DNA from: Marinobacter sp. | GTDB lineage: Bacteria > Pseudomonadota > Gammaproteobacteria > Pseudomonadales > Oleiphilaceae | Length of the DNA stretch: 64,000 nucleotides | Direction of reading: 5' to 3' | NCBI GenBank assembly: GCA_014359475.1 | Contig: JACIZI010000012.1 | Coordinates: 1-64,000 of the forward strand | Shown here: one piece after another, positions 46,913-57,017 of the stretch | Layout: each line of letters starts with the position of its first letter | How positions within the stretch are numbered: the first letter of the stretch is position 1 | The notes under the pieces: model-generated | Told to the model about the DNA's origin: nothing | The model's database searches: none | Seen by the model: the letters and a program-made list of their open reading frames with translations, nothing else | Position numbers and translations under genes: made by a program

Positions 46913-47887
46913 ATGACAGAACACGCCAGAGCTTCGTCCCAGCTCCCCCATCCGGCCGCCGTCATCCTGACCGACCGGAAGCTGGTGCGCATCACCGGCC
47001 CCGGCACCGACAAATTCCTGCATGGGCAATTCTCCCAGAGCCTGGAAGCGGTGACCTCTGCCCATTCTCTGCGCGCCGCCGCCTGCACCCCTAAAGGCCG
47101 GGCCTACTGCCTCACGCGCCTGGTGCGGGACGGAGAAGATATTCTGCTGGATTTGCCGGTCGAGCTGGCAGAGGAAATCCACACCCGGCTGCAAAAATAC
47201 CTGATGCTGTTCCGCGGCACCAGAATGGAAATCCCCGAGGAAGGTCACATCACCGGACTGCTTGGCAAGGAAGCGGCGCTGGCGATATCCCCGGATGCGG
47301 AACAACTGACAGACGACGGAGCCACCCTGGCGCTACCCGGCGGCCATCTGTTGCGTACCACGGATACCGCAGAGGGGCTCCCCCGCTACGAATACTGGCG
47401 GCCCGACGGAGAAACTTCGCTACCGGCCCAGCTGCCTGCCGCCACACTTGCCGACTGGCACTGGTCGGAGATTGCCGCCGGGGTACCCTCCCTGAACCCC
47501 GCCAGCAACCAGCAATACGTCCCCCAGATGCTCAACTGGCAGCACCTGAACGGCATCCACTTCAAAAAAGGCTGTTACACCGGCCAGGAAGTTATCGCCC
47601 GCATGCACTTCCTGGGGCAACTGAAAAAAAGCCTGTTCCGCTTGCAGTCAGACACTGCGACGGAGGGTGCCGCAGAACCCGGGTCGCCGGTGATGGCCGG
47701 GGGCCGGGAAGCCGGGCGGGTGGTCAACTGCATCACTCTTGATAACGGCGGGGTAGCCATGCTGGCAGTGCTGCGACACGCAAACCAGGGAGACCCCCTG
47801 ACCCTTGCCGATGGCACGCCGGTTTCCATTCAGCCCCTGCCTTACCGGGTTCCGGAGCGGGAGGATACGCCTGCCCGGGATACATAA
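46913..47887 (+). CDS. ygfZ: tRNA-modifying / Fe-S assembly protein YgfZ
   Basis: A 324-aa folate-binding protein of the GcvT-like YgfZ (IBA57) family, needed for maturation of some [4Fe-4S] enzymes such as MiaB. The signature K-G-C-Y-T-G-Q-E is present, with C221. The ATG at 46913 has AGGAG six bases upstream; an in-frame start at 46877 is less likely. It completes the plus-strand nadB-sdhE-ygfX-ygfZ group. Confidence 0.93.
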   Translation: MTEHARASSQLPHPAAVILTDRKLVRITGPGTDKFLHGQFSQSLEAVTSAHSLRAAACTPKGRAYCLTRLVRDGEDILLDLPVELAEEIHTRLQKYLMLFRGTRMEIPEEGHITGLLGKEAALAISPDAEQLTDDGATLALPGGHLLRTTDTAEGLPRYEYWRPDGETSLPAQLPAATLADWHWSEIAAGVPSLNPASNQQYVPQMLNWQHLNGIHFKKGCYTGQEVIARMHFLGQLKKSLFRLQSDTATEGAAEPGSPVMAGGREAGRVVNCITLDNGGVAMLAVLRHANQGDPLTLADGTPVSIQPLPYRVPEREDTPARDT

Positions 47888-47888
47888 G

Positions 47889-47921
47889 TTGACAGGAATA
47901 TTCCTGAGAATTTGCTATAAC
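47889..47921 (+). promoter_or_regulatory. Possible promoter for the HDOD gene
   Basis: A perfect TTGACA (47889-47894) is followed by TTGCTA at 17 bases or TATAAC (47916-47921) at 21 bases. Transcription from it would start at about the left arm of the repeat hairpin. The -35 is consensus, but neither -10 choice is ideal. Confidence 0.45.
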
Positions 47922-47925
47922 TAAG

Positions 47926-47975
47926 GAGCCTCTGATTAACTCCCCGGAGGCGATTCGAAGTCAATCAGAGGCTCC
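47926..47975. repeat. Dispersed repeat hairpin, 50-bp palindromic element
   Basis: A perfect 13-bp inverted repeat, GGAGCCTCTGATT (47926-47938) and AATCAGAGGCTCC (47963-47975), with a 24-base centre. The left arm with its flanks (47922-47940) recurs at 10102-10120. It resembles a tiny MITE or IS end pair; no target duplication is evident. If the upstream promoter is real, it forms the 5' end of the HDOD mRNA. Confidence 0.65.
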
Positions 47976-48044
47976 CCAAGCCATTAATCAGGATCATTTT
48001 TCGCTCCGCCCTGCCCGGAGCAGAACCACAGGTACAGAGTGACC

Positions 48045-48878
48045 ATGTCGAACATTGTTGAAACCATCAAGAGCGATCTGACCGAAGCCATCGAAAACGA
48101 CAAGCTGGTACTGCCCACCCTTCCCGAGGTGGCGTTACAGGTAAGGGACATTGCCGAGTCGGAAGAGTCCGCAATTCTGGATCTGGTCAGGGTCATCAGC
48201 AACGATACGGCGCTCTCTGCCCGCATTATACGTGTCTGCAACAGCCCCCTGTTCCGGGGATCCCGGGCCATCGAAAACCTCAACATGGCGGTATCCCGGC
48301 TGGGCATGAACTACACCAGTAACCTCGCCATGGGTCTGGCGATGGAGCAAATGTTCCAGGCCACATCCGATATGATCGACAAACGGCTGCGCGCCACCTG
48401 GCAAACCAGCACCGAGGTGGCAGGCGTAGCCCATGTTCTGGCCCAGCAATACACCCGGCTGAAACCGGACCAGGCCACCCTGGCCGGTCTGGTGCATCTG
48501 ATCGGTGTGCTGCCAATCCTGCGCTATGTCGAAGACCGGGATGTCCAGATCAGCAGTATCATGCTGGACAATGTGATAGAGGAACTGCACCCGCGCATTG
48601 GCAGCCTGATCCTGGAAAAATGGGACTTCCCCCGGGAACTGCTGAATGTGCCGTTGGAATACGCCCGCTTTGACCGAAAGATACCGGAAGCGGACTACGC
48701 GGACCTGGTAATGATAGCCAACCTGCAACTGGTGGCCGGCACTGACCACCCCTGGAACGAGATCGACAAGAGCACGGTGTCGGCATTCGGGCGGCTGGGG
48801 CTGGACCCGGAGGTGGACCTCAATGAGGAAGAAGACCTCAATGCGCAGATGGAAGCGGCCATGGCGCTGCTGAAATAG
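48045..48878 (+). CDS. HDOD-domain protein
   Basis: A 277-aa protein, nearly all one HDOD domain (about 22-225: LPTLPEVALQVRDIAE, ISNDTALSARIIRVCNSPLF, then IEELHPRIGSLILEKWDFP). HDOD domains are signalling or scaffold relatives of HD hydrolases without the metal site; targets vary. The C-terminus is acidic (NEEEDLNAQ). I use ATG 48045; a GTG at 48039 is in frame. It has its own leader with the repeat hairpin. The YbaK-HDOD protein at 17.9-19.3 kb is a distant relative. Confidence 0.85.
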   Translation: MSNIVETIKSDLTEAIENDKLVLPTLPEVALQVRDIAESEESAILDLVRVISNDTALSARIIRVCNSPLFRGSRAIENLNMAVSRLGMNYTSNLAMGLAMEQMFQATSDMIDKRLRATWQTSTEVAGVAHVLAQQYTRLKPDQATLAGLVHLIGVLPILRYVEDRDVQISSIMLDNVIEELHPRIGSLILEKWDFPRELLNVPLEYARFDRKIPEADYADLVMIANLQLVAGTDHPWNEIDKSTVSAFGRLGLDPEVDLNEEEDLNAQMEAAMALLK

Positions 48879-48935
48879 TAACGACCACTTTAACCGGGTT
48901 TTATGGGAACCTGACCGTCTTCCGACCAGAATCTC

Positions 48936-49670
48936 TCAGTTCTTTTTATAGCTGGCGATCAGGCTGGCCTTGTCAGGCAGTCGCCAATCCACCGTCGGCC
49001 GACCTTGCTGCTCTAACCACTCATTCGCCCTGGAAAAATGCCGGCAACCGAAGAAGCCGCGGTAGGCACTCAGGGGGGACGGGTGCGGGCCTTCCAGCAC
49101 CAGGTGGCGGTTGCGGTCGATGATGCGGCCTTTTTTGCGGGCGTAGCTGCCCCAGAGCAGGAACACGACACCCTCGCGATGCTGGTTGATGGTTTCGATC
49201 ACCCGATCGGTGAAGGTTTCCCAGCCCTTGTTCTGGTGAGCTCCGGCATTACCCTGCTCAACGGTCAGTACACTGTTGAGCAGCAGCACACCCTGCTCTG
49301 CCCAGGGCTGCAGACAACCATGGTCCGGCGGCCTTATGCCCAGATCGGTTTCGATTTCCCTGAAGATATTCACCAGCGACGGGGGCGGCGGCACGTCCGG
49401 CCTGACGGAGAAACACAGGCCGTGGGCCTGGCCGGGGCCGTGGTAGGGATCCTGCCCCAGGATCACCACACTCACTTTATCCAGCGGCGTGCTGTTCAGG
49501 GCGTTAAAACACAGGTGGCTGGGCGGAAACAACACCTTGCCGGCCTGTTCCTCAGCAGCCAGGAATTCCGCCAGCGCCAACATGTATGACTGACGGAACT
49601 CGTCCGCCAGCCACTGATCCCAACCGCAGCCGGGCTGCAGTTGCTGAGCCAGTGCCTCGGCCGGATGCAT
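48936..49670 (-). CDS. ung: Uracil-DNA glycosylase
   Basis: A 244-aa family 1 uracil-DNA glycosylase. The water-activating D74 lies in GQDPYHG, and [14 protein letters not shown] is the second active-site motif. It removes uracil from DNA. It begins four bases after the lysS stop, so it is the last gene of the hom-to-ung operon. Confidence 0.95.
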   Translation of the reverse strand: MHPAEALAQQLQPGCGWDQWLADEFRQSYMLALAEFLAAEEQAGKVLFPPSHLCFNALNSTPLDKVSVVILGQDPYHGPGQAHGLCFSVRPDVPPPPSLVNIFREIETDLGIRPPDHGCLQPWAEQGVLLLNSVLTVEQGNAGAHQNKGWETFTDRVIETINQHREGVVFLLWGSYARKKGRIIDRNRHLVLEGPHPSPLSAYRGFFGCRHFSRANEWLEQQGRPTVDWRLPDKASLIASYKKN

Positions 49671-49674
49671 CGGC

Positions 49675-51210
49675 TTATTCGTCTTCCGGCTTCTGTTCGG
49701 CCTTGTGCTCCGGGCGCATGGCCGGGAACAGGATCACGTCTCGAATCGACGGCGAATCGGTCAGCAGCATGGCCAGGCGATCAATACCGATACCCTCACC
49801 GGCAGTCGGTGGCAGGCCGTATTCCAGTGCCATCACGTAGTCGTCATCGTAGAACATGGCTTCGTCATCGCCGGCATCTTTCTCCGCCACCTGGGCCCGG
49901 AAGCGCTCGGCCTGGTCCTCGGCATCGTTCAGCTCCGAGAAGCCATTGGCGATTTCACGGCCACCCACGAAGAACTCGAAGCGCTCGGTCACAAACGGAT
50001 CACTGTCCTTGCAACGAGCCAGGGGCGATACTTCTTTGGGATACTCGGTGATAAAGGTCGGCTGCATCAGACGGTGCTCGGCCGTTGCCTCGAAGATCTC
50101 GACCTGTACCTTGCCCAGGCCCCAGCTGTCTTTAACCTGAATACCCAGAGCCTTCGCCAGCTCCCGGGCCCGACCGTCCTCTGCCAGCTGCTCGCGGGTA
50201 ATGTCCGGGTTGTAGCGCAGGATGGCATCTACCACGGTCAGGCGCTCGAACGGCTTACCGAAATCGTATTCGATGGTCTCTTCGGTACCGTTCTTCAGCA
50301 CCCGGGTGTTGGTCACGGTGGTGCTGCCCAGCACTTTCTGTGTGATGGTCCGTAACATGTCTTCCGTGAGATCCATCAGGTCGTTGTAATCCGCATAGGC
50401 CTGGTAGAACTCCACCATGGTGAACTCCGGGTTGTGGCGGGTGGATAACCCTTCGTTCCGGAAGTTGCGGTTGATCTCGAAGACCCTTTCAAAGCCGCCC
50501 ACCACCAGACGCTTGAGGAACAGCTCCGGGGCAATACGCAGGTACATGTCGATATCCAGCGCATTGTGATGGGTCACAAACGGGCGGGCCGTGGCACCAC
50601 CCGGGATCACCTGCAACATGGGGGTCTCCACCTCCATGAAGTCCCGCTCGGTGAAATACTGGCGCATGACATTGATAATCTTCGAGCGCGCGTAGAAGAC
50701 ACGCCGACTGTCCTCGTTCACCATCAGGTCCACATAGCGATGACGGTAACGGGCCTCGGTATCGGTCAGCCCCTTGTGCTTCTCCGGCAGCGGGCGCAGT
50801 GACTTGGTGAGCAGCAGATACTCATCCATGGTCACATACAGATCGCCCTTGCCGGATTTGGACAGGATGCCCCGCACGCCGACGATATCCCCCAGATCCC
50901 AGTGCTTGGTGTCCTTCTGGACATCTTTGGAGGCATAGATCTGGATACGGCCGGTCATGTCCTGAACCACCTTGAATGCCTTGCGGTCGAGCATCATGCG
51001 GCCGGCAATCGCCACCCGGATGCCCATGGACGCCAGCTCTTCCTTCGTTTTATCACCATATTTTTCCTGCAGTTCTGCAGCGGTGGCATCCCGGCGGAAG
51101 TCGTTCGGGAACGGATTGCCCTGTTCGCGCAACGCAGCCAGTTTGGCGCGGCGCTCGGCAATCAGCTTGTTATCCTCTTGCGGTGCGGCATTCTGGGTGT
51201 GTTCAGTCAT
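49675..51210 (-). CDS. lysS: Lysyl-tRNA synthetase, class II
   Basis: A 511-aa class II enzyme. An N-terminal OB-fold anticodon domain (about 60-165) precedes the catalytic core with motif 2 ([21 protein letters not shown]) and motif 3 ([11 protein letters not shown]). It charges tRNA-Lys. It lies 52 bases downstream of prfB and directly upstream of ung; the prfB-lysS pair is a common arrangement in gammaproteobacteria. Confidence 0.96.
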   Translation of the reverse strand: MTEHTQNAAPQEDNKLIAERRAKLAALREQGNPFPNDFRRDATAAELQEKYGDKTKEELASMGIRVAIAGRMMLDRKAFKVVQDMTGRIQIYASKDVQKDTKHWDLGDIVGVRGILSKSGKGDLYVTMDEYLLLTKSLRPLPEKHKGLTDTEARYRHRYVDLMVNEDSRRVFYARSKIINVMRQYFTERDFMEVETPMLQVIPGGATARPFVTHHNALDIDMYLRIAPELFLKRLVVGGFERVFEINRNFRNEGLSTRHNPEFTMVEFYQAYADYNDLMDLTEDMLRTITQKVLGSTTVTNTRVLKNGTEETIEYDFGKPFERLTVVDAILRYNPDITREQLAEDGRARELAKALGIQVKDSWGLGKVQVEIFEATAEHRLMQPTFITEYPKEVSPLARCKDSDPFVTERFEFFVGGREIANGFSELNDAEDQAERFRAQVAEKDAGDDEAMFYDDDYVMALEYGLPPTAGEGIGIDRLAMLLTDSPSIRDVILFPAMRPEHKAEQKPEDE

Positions 51211-51262
51211 CTTGGCTCACTAGAGAAATCGGAATGGTCCGGTTTGATCTGGATGGCGCTGA

Positions 51263-52358
51263 TTACAGCGCCATCTTCAGACTGGCTTCAATAAACTTGT
51301 CGATGTCACCGTCCAACACCGTCTGGGTGTTGCTGGTTTCCACCTTGGTACGCAGGTCCTTGATGCGGCTGTCGTCCAGCACGTAGGAACGGATCTGGCT
51401 GCCCCAGCCGATGTCAGCCTTGGCATCCTCGGCCTTCTGCTTTTCGGCGTTACGCTCCTGCATCTCGCGCTCGAACAGCTTGGCCTTGAGCTGCTTCATG
51501 GCCTGATCCTTGTTCTGGTGCTGGCTCCGGCCAGCCTGACAGGCCACCACAATGCCCGTGGGATTGTGGGTCAGTCGCACCGCGGATTCGGTCCGGTTTA
51601 CGTGCTGACCACCGGCCCCGGAGGCGCGGTATACGTCCACCCTCAGATCCGCAGGATTGATCTCGATTTCAAAGCTGTCGTCCACTTCCGGGGATACAAA
51701 CACGGAACAGAAAGAAGTGTGGCGACGGTTGCCGGAATCAAACGGGGATTTACGCACCAGCCGGTGGACACCGGTTTCCGTCCGCAGCCAGCCGTAAGCG
51801 TAGTCGCCCTGGACGTGGACAGTGGCACTCTTGATGCCGGCCACTTCCCCTTCCTGCAATTCGACTATCTCGGCCTTGAAACCACGCCGCTCGGCCCAGC
51901 GCAGATACATGCGCAGCAGCATGTTGGCCCAGTCCTGGGCCTCGGTGCCGCCGGAGCCGGCCTGAATGTCCAGGTAGGCATTATTGGCATCCATCTCGCC
52001 GGAAAACATACGGCGGAATTCCAGCTTTTCCAGATCCTTGTCCAGCTGCGCCAGGTCCGCCTCAATTTCCGCTACGGTGCCCTCATCCTCTTCATCGGCG
52101 GCGATTTCCAGCAGGCCCTCGGCATCATCCAGGCCGCTGGCCAGATTATCCAGAGTGCGGACAATCAGATCCAGATCCGCCCGTTCCTTACCCAGTGCCT
52201 GAGCGCGGTCCGGATCTTCCCAGACTTTGGGGTCTTCCAGTTCCCGCTCTACCTCGACCAATCGCTCACTGCGCAGGTCGTAGTCAAAGATACCCCCTGA
52301 GCGCGTCACTGCGCTCACGAAGCTCTTTGATCTTCGTAACGATGGGATTGATTTCCAT
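51263..52358 (-). CDS. prfB: Peptide chain release factor 2, with programmed +1 frameshift
   Basis: A 364-aa RF2 after frameshifting (E. coli 365 aa). The first 24 codons begin at ATG 52358 and stop at a TGA (52286-52284) in the context CTT-TGA-C. The rest continues in the +1 frame as YDLRSERL. The GGQ motif for peptide release (GAGGQHVN) and the SPF anticodon-like motif (RKSPFDSG) are intact. The residue before the SGAGGQ stretch is Ala ([10 protein letters not shown]), as in most bacteria, where E. coli K-12 has the unusual Thr246. RF2 reads UAA and UGA. The reading through the second frame from 52318 alone would miss the real start. Confidence 0.95.
52283..52298 (-). promoter_or_regulatory. 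prfB programmed +1 frameshift site
   Basis: On the minus strand: AGGGGG (52298-52293), a Shine-Dalgarno-like stimulator, three bases, then CTT-TGA-C (52289-52283). This is the classic RF2 autoregulation site: when RF2 is scarce, ribosomes slip from CTT to TTT and bypass the UGA. Confidence 0.95.
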
Positions 52359-52477
52359 AAAATCTAAGTCTCGCGTTGGAAAATGATGCGCTGAAAACAG
52401 GGCCGGAATTCTACCGGAAATTGGCGGGTAATTCAGTAGCCAGGATATCGCGGTAACGTCATTTTAGCCGCGGCCAA

Positions 52478-54211
52478 TCAACCCAGCGGCTCCAGGTAAT
52501 CCACCAGCAACTGCAGGTTGGTCCGGCCCCGGAAGGTGTTGGCATCCGGTTTGTACACCAGCCGTGCGCCGGTGCGGGTGTAGTCGGGCACTTCCGGTCC
52601 GGTGTTGAAGGCAATGCCATCAATCAGCTGACCGCCACCGGACGGCTGCACGGTGAGCTTGAGGTGGTTCTCACCAACAATGCGCTGATTGATCACCTGG
52701 AAGTCACCGTCGAACAGGGGCTCCGGAAAATGCTGTCCCCAGGGCCCCGCCTTGCGCAGTAAAAAGGCTGTATCAAGGCTCAGCTCAGCCAGCGCGAGGG
52801 GACCATCGGTCGTGATGGCGGCTTCCAGATCGGAGGCATCCAGTGCCTGGCGCACCACAAAATCAAAGGCCTCGGAGAATCGCTGCAGATCTTCCCGGGC
52901 GATGGTCATGCCGGCAGCCATGGCATGACCACCAAACTTCTTTAGCAGTCCTGGTGAACGGGTAGCCACATCCGCCAGAGCATCACGGATATGCAGACCG
53001 GGGATAGAGCGGGCGGAGCCTTTCAGGTGCTGGCCGTCTTCGTCCGGGGCGAAGGCAATGGTGGGGCGGTGCGTCTGCTCCCGGATACGGGCCGCCAGAA
53101 TCCCGATCACACCCTGATGCCAGTCTTCGTCGAACAATGCCAACCCCCAGGGCAGCCCTTCCACATCCAGCGACATGGACGCCAGCAGATCCTGTGCCTG
53201 GGTTTTCATTTCCCGCTCGATGCTGCGGCGTTCCCGGTTGAAATTATCCAGTTCCCGGGCCAGTCGCAGCGCTTCATCCCGGTTGTCTGCCAGCAGGCAG
53301 GCGATGCCGATGCTCATATCATCCAGACGGCCAGCGGCATTGAGTCGCGGCCCGACCACAAAGCCGAGATCCGTGGCGCTGATTTCCCGATGATCCCTGC
53401 CGGCTACTTCCAGCAACGCAAGTATTCCCGGGCGTGCCTGCCCCTGGCGGATGCGACGCAGGCCCTGCTCAACAAAGATCCGATTGTTATGATCCAGCGG
53501 CACCACATCCGCCACAGTGCCCAGGGCGACCAGATCCAGCAGGGTGCCCAGATTGGGCTCCGGCACCGGCAGCCGCCCCTGCTCCCGCAGGTGTTTACGC
53601 AAGGCTGTCAGCACGTAGAAGATCACCCCGACGCCGGCGGCATTCTTGCTCAGGAACGGGCAGCCCGGCTGATTGGGATTAACAATGGCCTCTGCCTCCG
53701 GCAGAGTCTCCCCCGCCAGATGGTGGTCGGTGATGATCGTTCTGACTCCGAGCTCCCGGGCGGCCCGCACCCCTTCATGGGCGGAGATGCCGTTGTCCAC
53801 GGTAATCAGCAGATCCGGCAGCTCACCCTCTTCCTGCAGCCGGTGAATAATGCCCGGCGTGAGGCCGTAGCCATCCGCAAAGCGGCTCGGCACCCGGAAG
53901 TCGACGGATTGCAGGCCGAGCATACCCAGCCCCAGTACCGCGACAGACGTGCTGGTGGCGCCATCGGCATCAAAATCCCCCAGCACCATGACCGTCTGCT
54001 GATCCCGGATCACCTGCGCCAGCAATTCCACGGCCCGGTCTATGCCGTGCAGGGAAAGGGGCGATGCGAGGTGTTTCAGGGTATAGCTGAGTTGCTCGTC
54101 CGAGGTCACCCCACGGGCGGCATACAGACGACGTAACAAAGGCGGAAGTCCCTGCCCCCAGCCGGACACCTCAGGCTGGGGGCGGCGCAGAATCTTCTTG
54201 CGCTCAGGCAT
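52478..54211 (-). CDS. recJ: Single-stranded-DNA exonuclease RecJ
   Basis: A 577-aa 5'-3' ssDNA exonuclease of the DHH family. GDFDADG (78-84), TDHH (161-164), the RLNAAGR block and the DHHA1 GGHAMAAG block are all present, as is the C-terminal OB-like part. It works in recombination and mismatch repair. It overlaps thrC by eight bases. Confidence 0.95.
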   Translation of the reverse strand: MPERKKILRRPQPEVSGWGQGLPPLLRRLYAARGVTSDEQLSYTLKHLASPLSLHGIDRAVELLAQVIRDQQTVMVLGDFDADGATSTSVAVLGLGMLGLQSVDFRVPSRFADGYGLTPGIIHRLQEEGELPDLLITVDNGISAHEGVRAARELGVRTIITDHHLAGETLPEAEAIVNPNQPGCPFLSKNAAGVGVIFYVLTALRKHLREQGRLPVPEPNLGTLLDLVALGTVADVVPLDHNNRIFVEQGLRRIRQGQARPGILALLEVAGRDHREISATDLGFVVGPRLNAAGRLDDMSIGIACLLADNRDEALRLARELDNFNRERRSIEREMKTQAQDLLASMSLDVEGLPWGLALFDEDWHQGVIGILAARIREQTHRPTIAFAPDEDGQHLKGSARSIPGLHIRDALADVATRSPGLLKKFGGHAMAAGMTIAREDLQRFSEAFDFVVRQALDASDLEAAITTDGPLALAELSLDTAFLLRKAGPWGQHFPEPLFDGDFQVINQRIVGENHLKLTVQPSGGGQLIDGIAFNTGPEVPDYTRTGARLVYKPDANTFRGRTNLQLLVDYLEPLG

Positions 54212-55604
54212 ATTTCCAGTGTTTGCTCATGAAGTCCTGGACAGAGGGAAGGTCATTGTCAAGCACCGTATAGCGTTCCTTACGGTCGAACAGGTCCGCC
54301 ATGTGGTGCGGCAACGACGGTTTCACATCCAGACCGGCTTTGGCCACCGCATCCGGGAACTTGGCCGGGTGTGCTGTGCCCAGGGTAATCATCGGAATGC
54401 TCTTGTCACGGCGGCAGTTCCGGGCTGCTCTCACGCCAATGGCCGTGTGGGGATCCAGCAGATACTCGTTCCGCTCGTACACATCCCGGATGGTCTCGCA
54501 GGTCACCTCGTCATTCACCGCATCGCTGTCAAACAGCTTGCGGGCGTGCCGCCAGCGATAATCCTCAATGCTCACCGGCCCCTTGGCGGCATTTTCCAGC
54601 AACTGTTTCACCGCTGCACCATCCCGCCCGTGCAGGTCGAACAACAGGCGCTCGAAGTTGCTGGACACCATGATATCCATGCTGGGCGACAGGGTGTGCT
54701 CAAGCTGGTGCTGCTCGTACTTGTTGCCACTCATGAAGCGGTGCAGGATGTCATTGCGGTTGGTCGCAATCACCAACTGGGAAATGGGCAGACCCATTTT
54801 CTGCGCCAGGTAACCGGCAAAGATATCTCCGAAATTGCCAGTGGGCACCGAGAACGCCATACTGCGATCCGGCCCACCCAGTGCCAGGGACGCATGAAAG
54901 TAGTAGACAATCTGGGCCATGATCCGCGCCCAGTTAATGGAATTGACCGCCGCCAGCTGGGTCTTGCCCCCCAGGAAGGACTGCTCCCCGAAGCTTTCCT
55001 TGACCATCTTCTGGCAATCGTCGAAGTTGCCGCGGATGGCCAGGTTATGAATATTGTCACCGGCCACGGTGGTCATCTGCCGACGCTGTACTTCCGAGAC
55101 CCGTTCGTGGGGATGCAGAATGAAGATATCCACGTGCTTGCAGCGACGGCAGCCCTCGATCGCCGCCGAACCGGTATCACCGGAGGTCGCTCCCATGATC
55201 ACCACATGCTGGTTGCGCTTCTCCAGCACATAATCAAGCAGACGACCCAACAGCTGCAGAGCAAAATCCTTGAACGCCAGGGTCGGTCCGCGAAACAGCT
55301 CCATCACCCACTCGTTGGTATCCAGCTGCACCAGAGGCGCTACCGCCTGGTGAGCGAAAACCTTGTAGGTGTCCTCCAGCATGCGCCGGAAGTCGTCCGC
55401 CGGAATGGCGTCATCCACAAACGGGTGCATGACCCTGAAGGCCAGCTCACTGTAGGAAAGGCCGCGCCAGCTGCGAATCTCTTCCAGACTGAAATGAGGC
55501 AGGGATTCCGGCACGTACAGACCGCCGTCTGTGGCCAGCCCGGTCAGCAGAACATCCTCGAATCCAAGCGCGGGGGCATCACCCCGGGTACTGATGTATC
55601 TCAC
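54204..55604 (-). CDS. thrC: Threonine synthase
   Basis: A 466-aa PLP enzyme making threonine from O-phosphohomoserine. The PLP lysine is K112 in GPTLAFKDFALQLLG. The N-terminal RYISTRG and GGLYVPE are typical. The start is GTG with AGG upstream. It follows hom by 11 bases and overlaps recJ. Confidence 0.95.
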   Translation of the reverse strand: MRYISTRGDAPALGFEDVLLTGLATDGGLYVPESLPHFSLEEIRSWRGLSYSELAFRVMHPFVDDAIPADDFRRMLEDTYKVFAHQAVAPLVQLDTNEWVMELFRGPTLAFKDFALQLLGRLLDYVLEKRNQHVVIMGATSGDTGSAAIEGCRRCKHVDIFILHPHERVSEVQRRQMTTVAGDNIHNLAIRGNFDDCQKMVKESFGEQSFLGGKTQLAAVNSINWARIMAQIVYYFHASLALGGPDRSMAFSVPTGNFGDIFAGYLAQKMGLPISQLVIATNRNDILHRFMSGNKYEQHQLEHTLSPSMDIMVSSNFERLLFDLHGRDGAAVKQLLENAAKGPVSIEDYRWRHARKLFDSDAVNDEVTCETIRDVYERNEYLLDPHTAIGVRAARNCRRDKSIPMITLGTAHPAKFPDAVAKAGLDVKPSLPHHMADLFDRKERYTVLDNDLPSVQDFMSKHWKYA

Positions 55605-55615
55605 GTGCTTACCTG

Positions 55616-56917
55616 TCAGTTAAAGTTTTCGGCGCGGATGCGGGTAACCTGGCCTTCAATGTCAGCCAGCGCTTCCAGCTCCTCAATGGCGCGGTTCATC
55701 TGCCGCTCCTGGACCGTATGGGTGAGGATGATCACCGGAATGCGTCCGTCCTTGAGCTCTGACTCTTTCTGCATAATCGATTCGATGTTGATGCCGTGCT
55801 CGCTCAGCACCGAAGAAATCTTGGCCAGTACGCCAGGGCGGTCCAGCGCCTGAATACGCAGGTAATAGGCCGACTGGATATCTTCCATATCCAGCACCGG
55901 CAGGTTCTCCATGGCGGACGGATAGAAGCCGAGATAAGGCACACGCTGGGAACTGTTGGCCGCCACACTGCGGGCCACATCCACAATATCCGCGATCACC
56001 GCAGACGCGGTCGCCTCATCACCAGCACCGGGGCCGTAATACATGGTCTGCCCCACCGCGTCACCATCCACAAGTACGGCATTGAGCACCCCGTCCACCT
56101 GGGCGATCAGGTGACTGCGCGGCACCAGGGTCGGATGCACACGTAACTCAATGCCCTCGTCCCGGCGGCGCGCAATACCCAGATGCTTGATGCGATAGCC
56201 CAGCAGTTCCGCATGGGCAATATCGTAAGGTGTGATGCGGGAAATACCTTCGGTGTAGGCTCGCTCGAACTGCAGCGGCACACCGAAACCGGCGGCTGCC
56301 AGGATGGTCAGCTTGTGGGCTGCATCCACCCCTTCCACATCAAAGGTGGGATCCGCTTCGGCGTAACCCAGGTCCTGGGCTTCTTTCAGAACCTCGGAAA
56401 ATTCACGGCCGGCGCGCATTTCGGTCAGGATATAGTTGCCGGTGCCGTTGATGATGCCGGCAATCCAGTCAATACGGTTGGCAGCCATGCCTTCGCGAAC
56501 GGATTTGATGACCGGGATGCCGCCTGCAACACCGGCCTCGTAGGCAACGATCACACCGGCCTTCTCTGCGGCCTCGAAAATCTCGTTACCGTGCACGGCG
56601 ATCAGCGCCTTGTTGGCGGTAACCACATGTTTGCCTTTCCTGATAGCCGACATGACCAGCTCACGGGCTGCATCGTAACCGCCGATCAACTCGATCACGA
56701 CATCCACGGAGTCGTCATTGACCACATCGAAAACATCGCTGGTAAACGGAATGCCGCCCAGATCAATGTCATCCCGTTGCCGGCGGGAGGCAACACGAAC
56801 AATGCGAATGTTGCAGCCGGCACGCCCCGCAATCAGTTTCGCATTGCGGGTCAGTACGTTGAAGGTTCCGCCACCGACGGTTCCCAGTCCGCAGATTCCG
56901 ACATTCACGTCTTTCAA
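55616..56917 (-). CDS. hom: Homoserine dehydrogenase
   Basis: A 433-aa NAD(P)-dependent homoserine dehydrogenase. GICGLGTVGGG (8-18) is the Rossmann loop, the catalytic core has GIINGTGNYIL and YAEADPTFDVEG, and a C-terminal ACT domain (about 355-433) suggests feedback by threonine. The start is a TTG at 56917 with GAGG seven bases upstream; this gives the family-like MKDVNVGICGLG. The longer ORF to 57061 has no support. It heads hom-thrC and sits downstream of dsbC with its own promoter. Confidence 0.93.
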   Translation of the reverse strand: MKDVNVGICGLGTVGGGTFNVLTRNAKLIAGRAGCNIRIVRVASRRQRDDIDLGGIPFTSDVFDVVNDDSVDVVIELIGGYDAARELVMSAIRKGKHVVTANKALIAVHGNEIFEAAEKAGVIVAYEAGVAGGIPVIKSVREGMAANRIDWIAGIINGTGNYILTEMRAGREFSEVLKEAQDLGYAEADPTFDVEGVDAAHKLTILAAAGFGVPLQFERAYTEGISRITPYDIAHAELLGYRIKHLGIARRRDEGIELRVHPTLVPRSHLIAQVDGVLNAVLVDGDAVGQTMYYGPGAGDEATASAVIADIVDVARSVAANSSQRVPYLGFYPSAMENLPVLDMEDIQSAYYLRIQALDRPGVLAKISSVLSEHGINIESIMQKESELKDGRIPVIILTHTVQERQMNRAIEELEALADIEGQVTRIRAENFN

Positions 56918-56957
56918 GCTGTCACCTCTGTTCCCGATGGGTTGCAATAAGGGCGCT

Positions 56958-56986
56958 AGTATACCGGTTAAAGCGCGCCCGAATAA
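56958..56986 (-). promoter_or_regulatory. Promoter upstream of hom
   Basis: On the minus strand TATACT (56963-56958), with TTATTC (56986-56981) 17 bases further up, lies 41 bases before the hom TTG start. The -10 is good, the -35 weak. Confidence 0.4.
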
Positions 56987-57002
56987 GCCCTGAGCCCCCT
57001 TT

Positions 57003-57017
57003 ACCCTGCGGCAGGGT
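57003..57017 (-). terminator. Hairpin after dsbC
   Basis: A 6-bp stem (ACCCTG / CAGGGT) with a 3-base loop directly abuts the dsbC stop codon. No T-run follows. It could be a weak terminator or a 3'-end protector ahead of the hom promoter. Confidence 0.35.

Noticed and set aside
47926-47975. Intrinsic terminator of ygfZ
   Set aside because: The hairpin has a perfect stem but no T-run on the plus strand and matches a repeat seen elsewhere; it may still slow transcription.
52284-52318. prfB as a frameshifted pseudogene
   Set aside because: The stop is the known programmed frameshift site with its SD-like stimulator, so the gene is functional.
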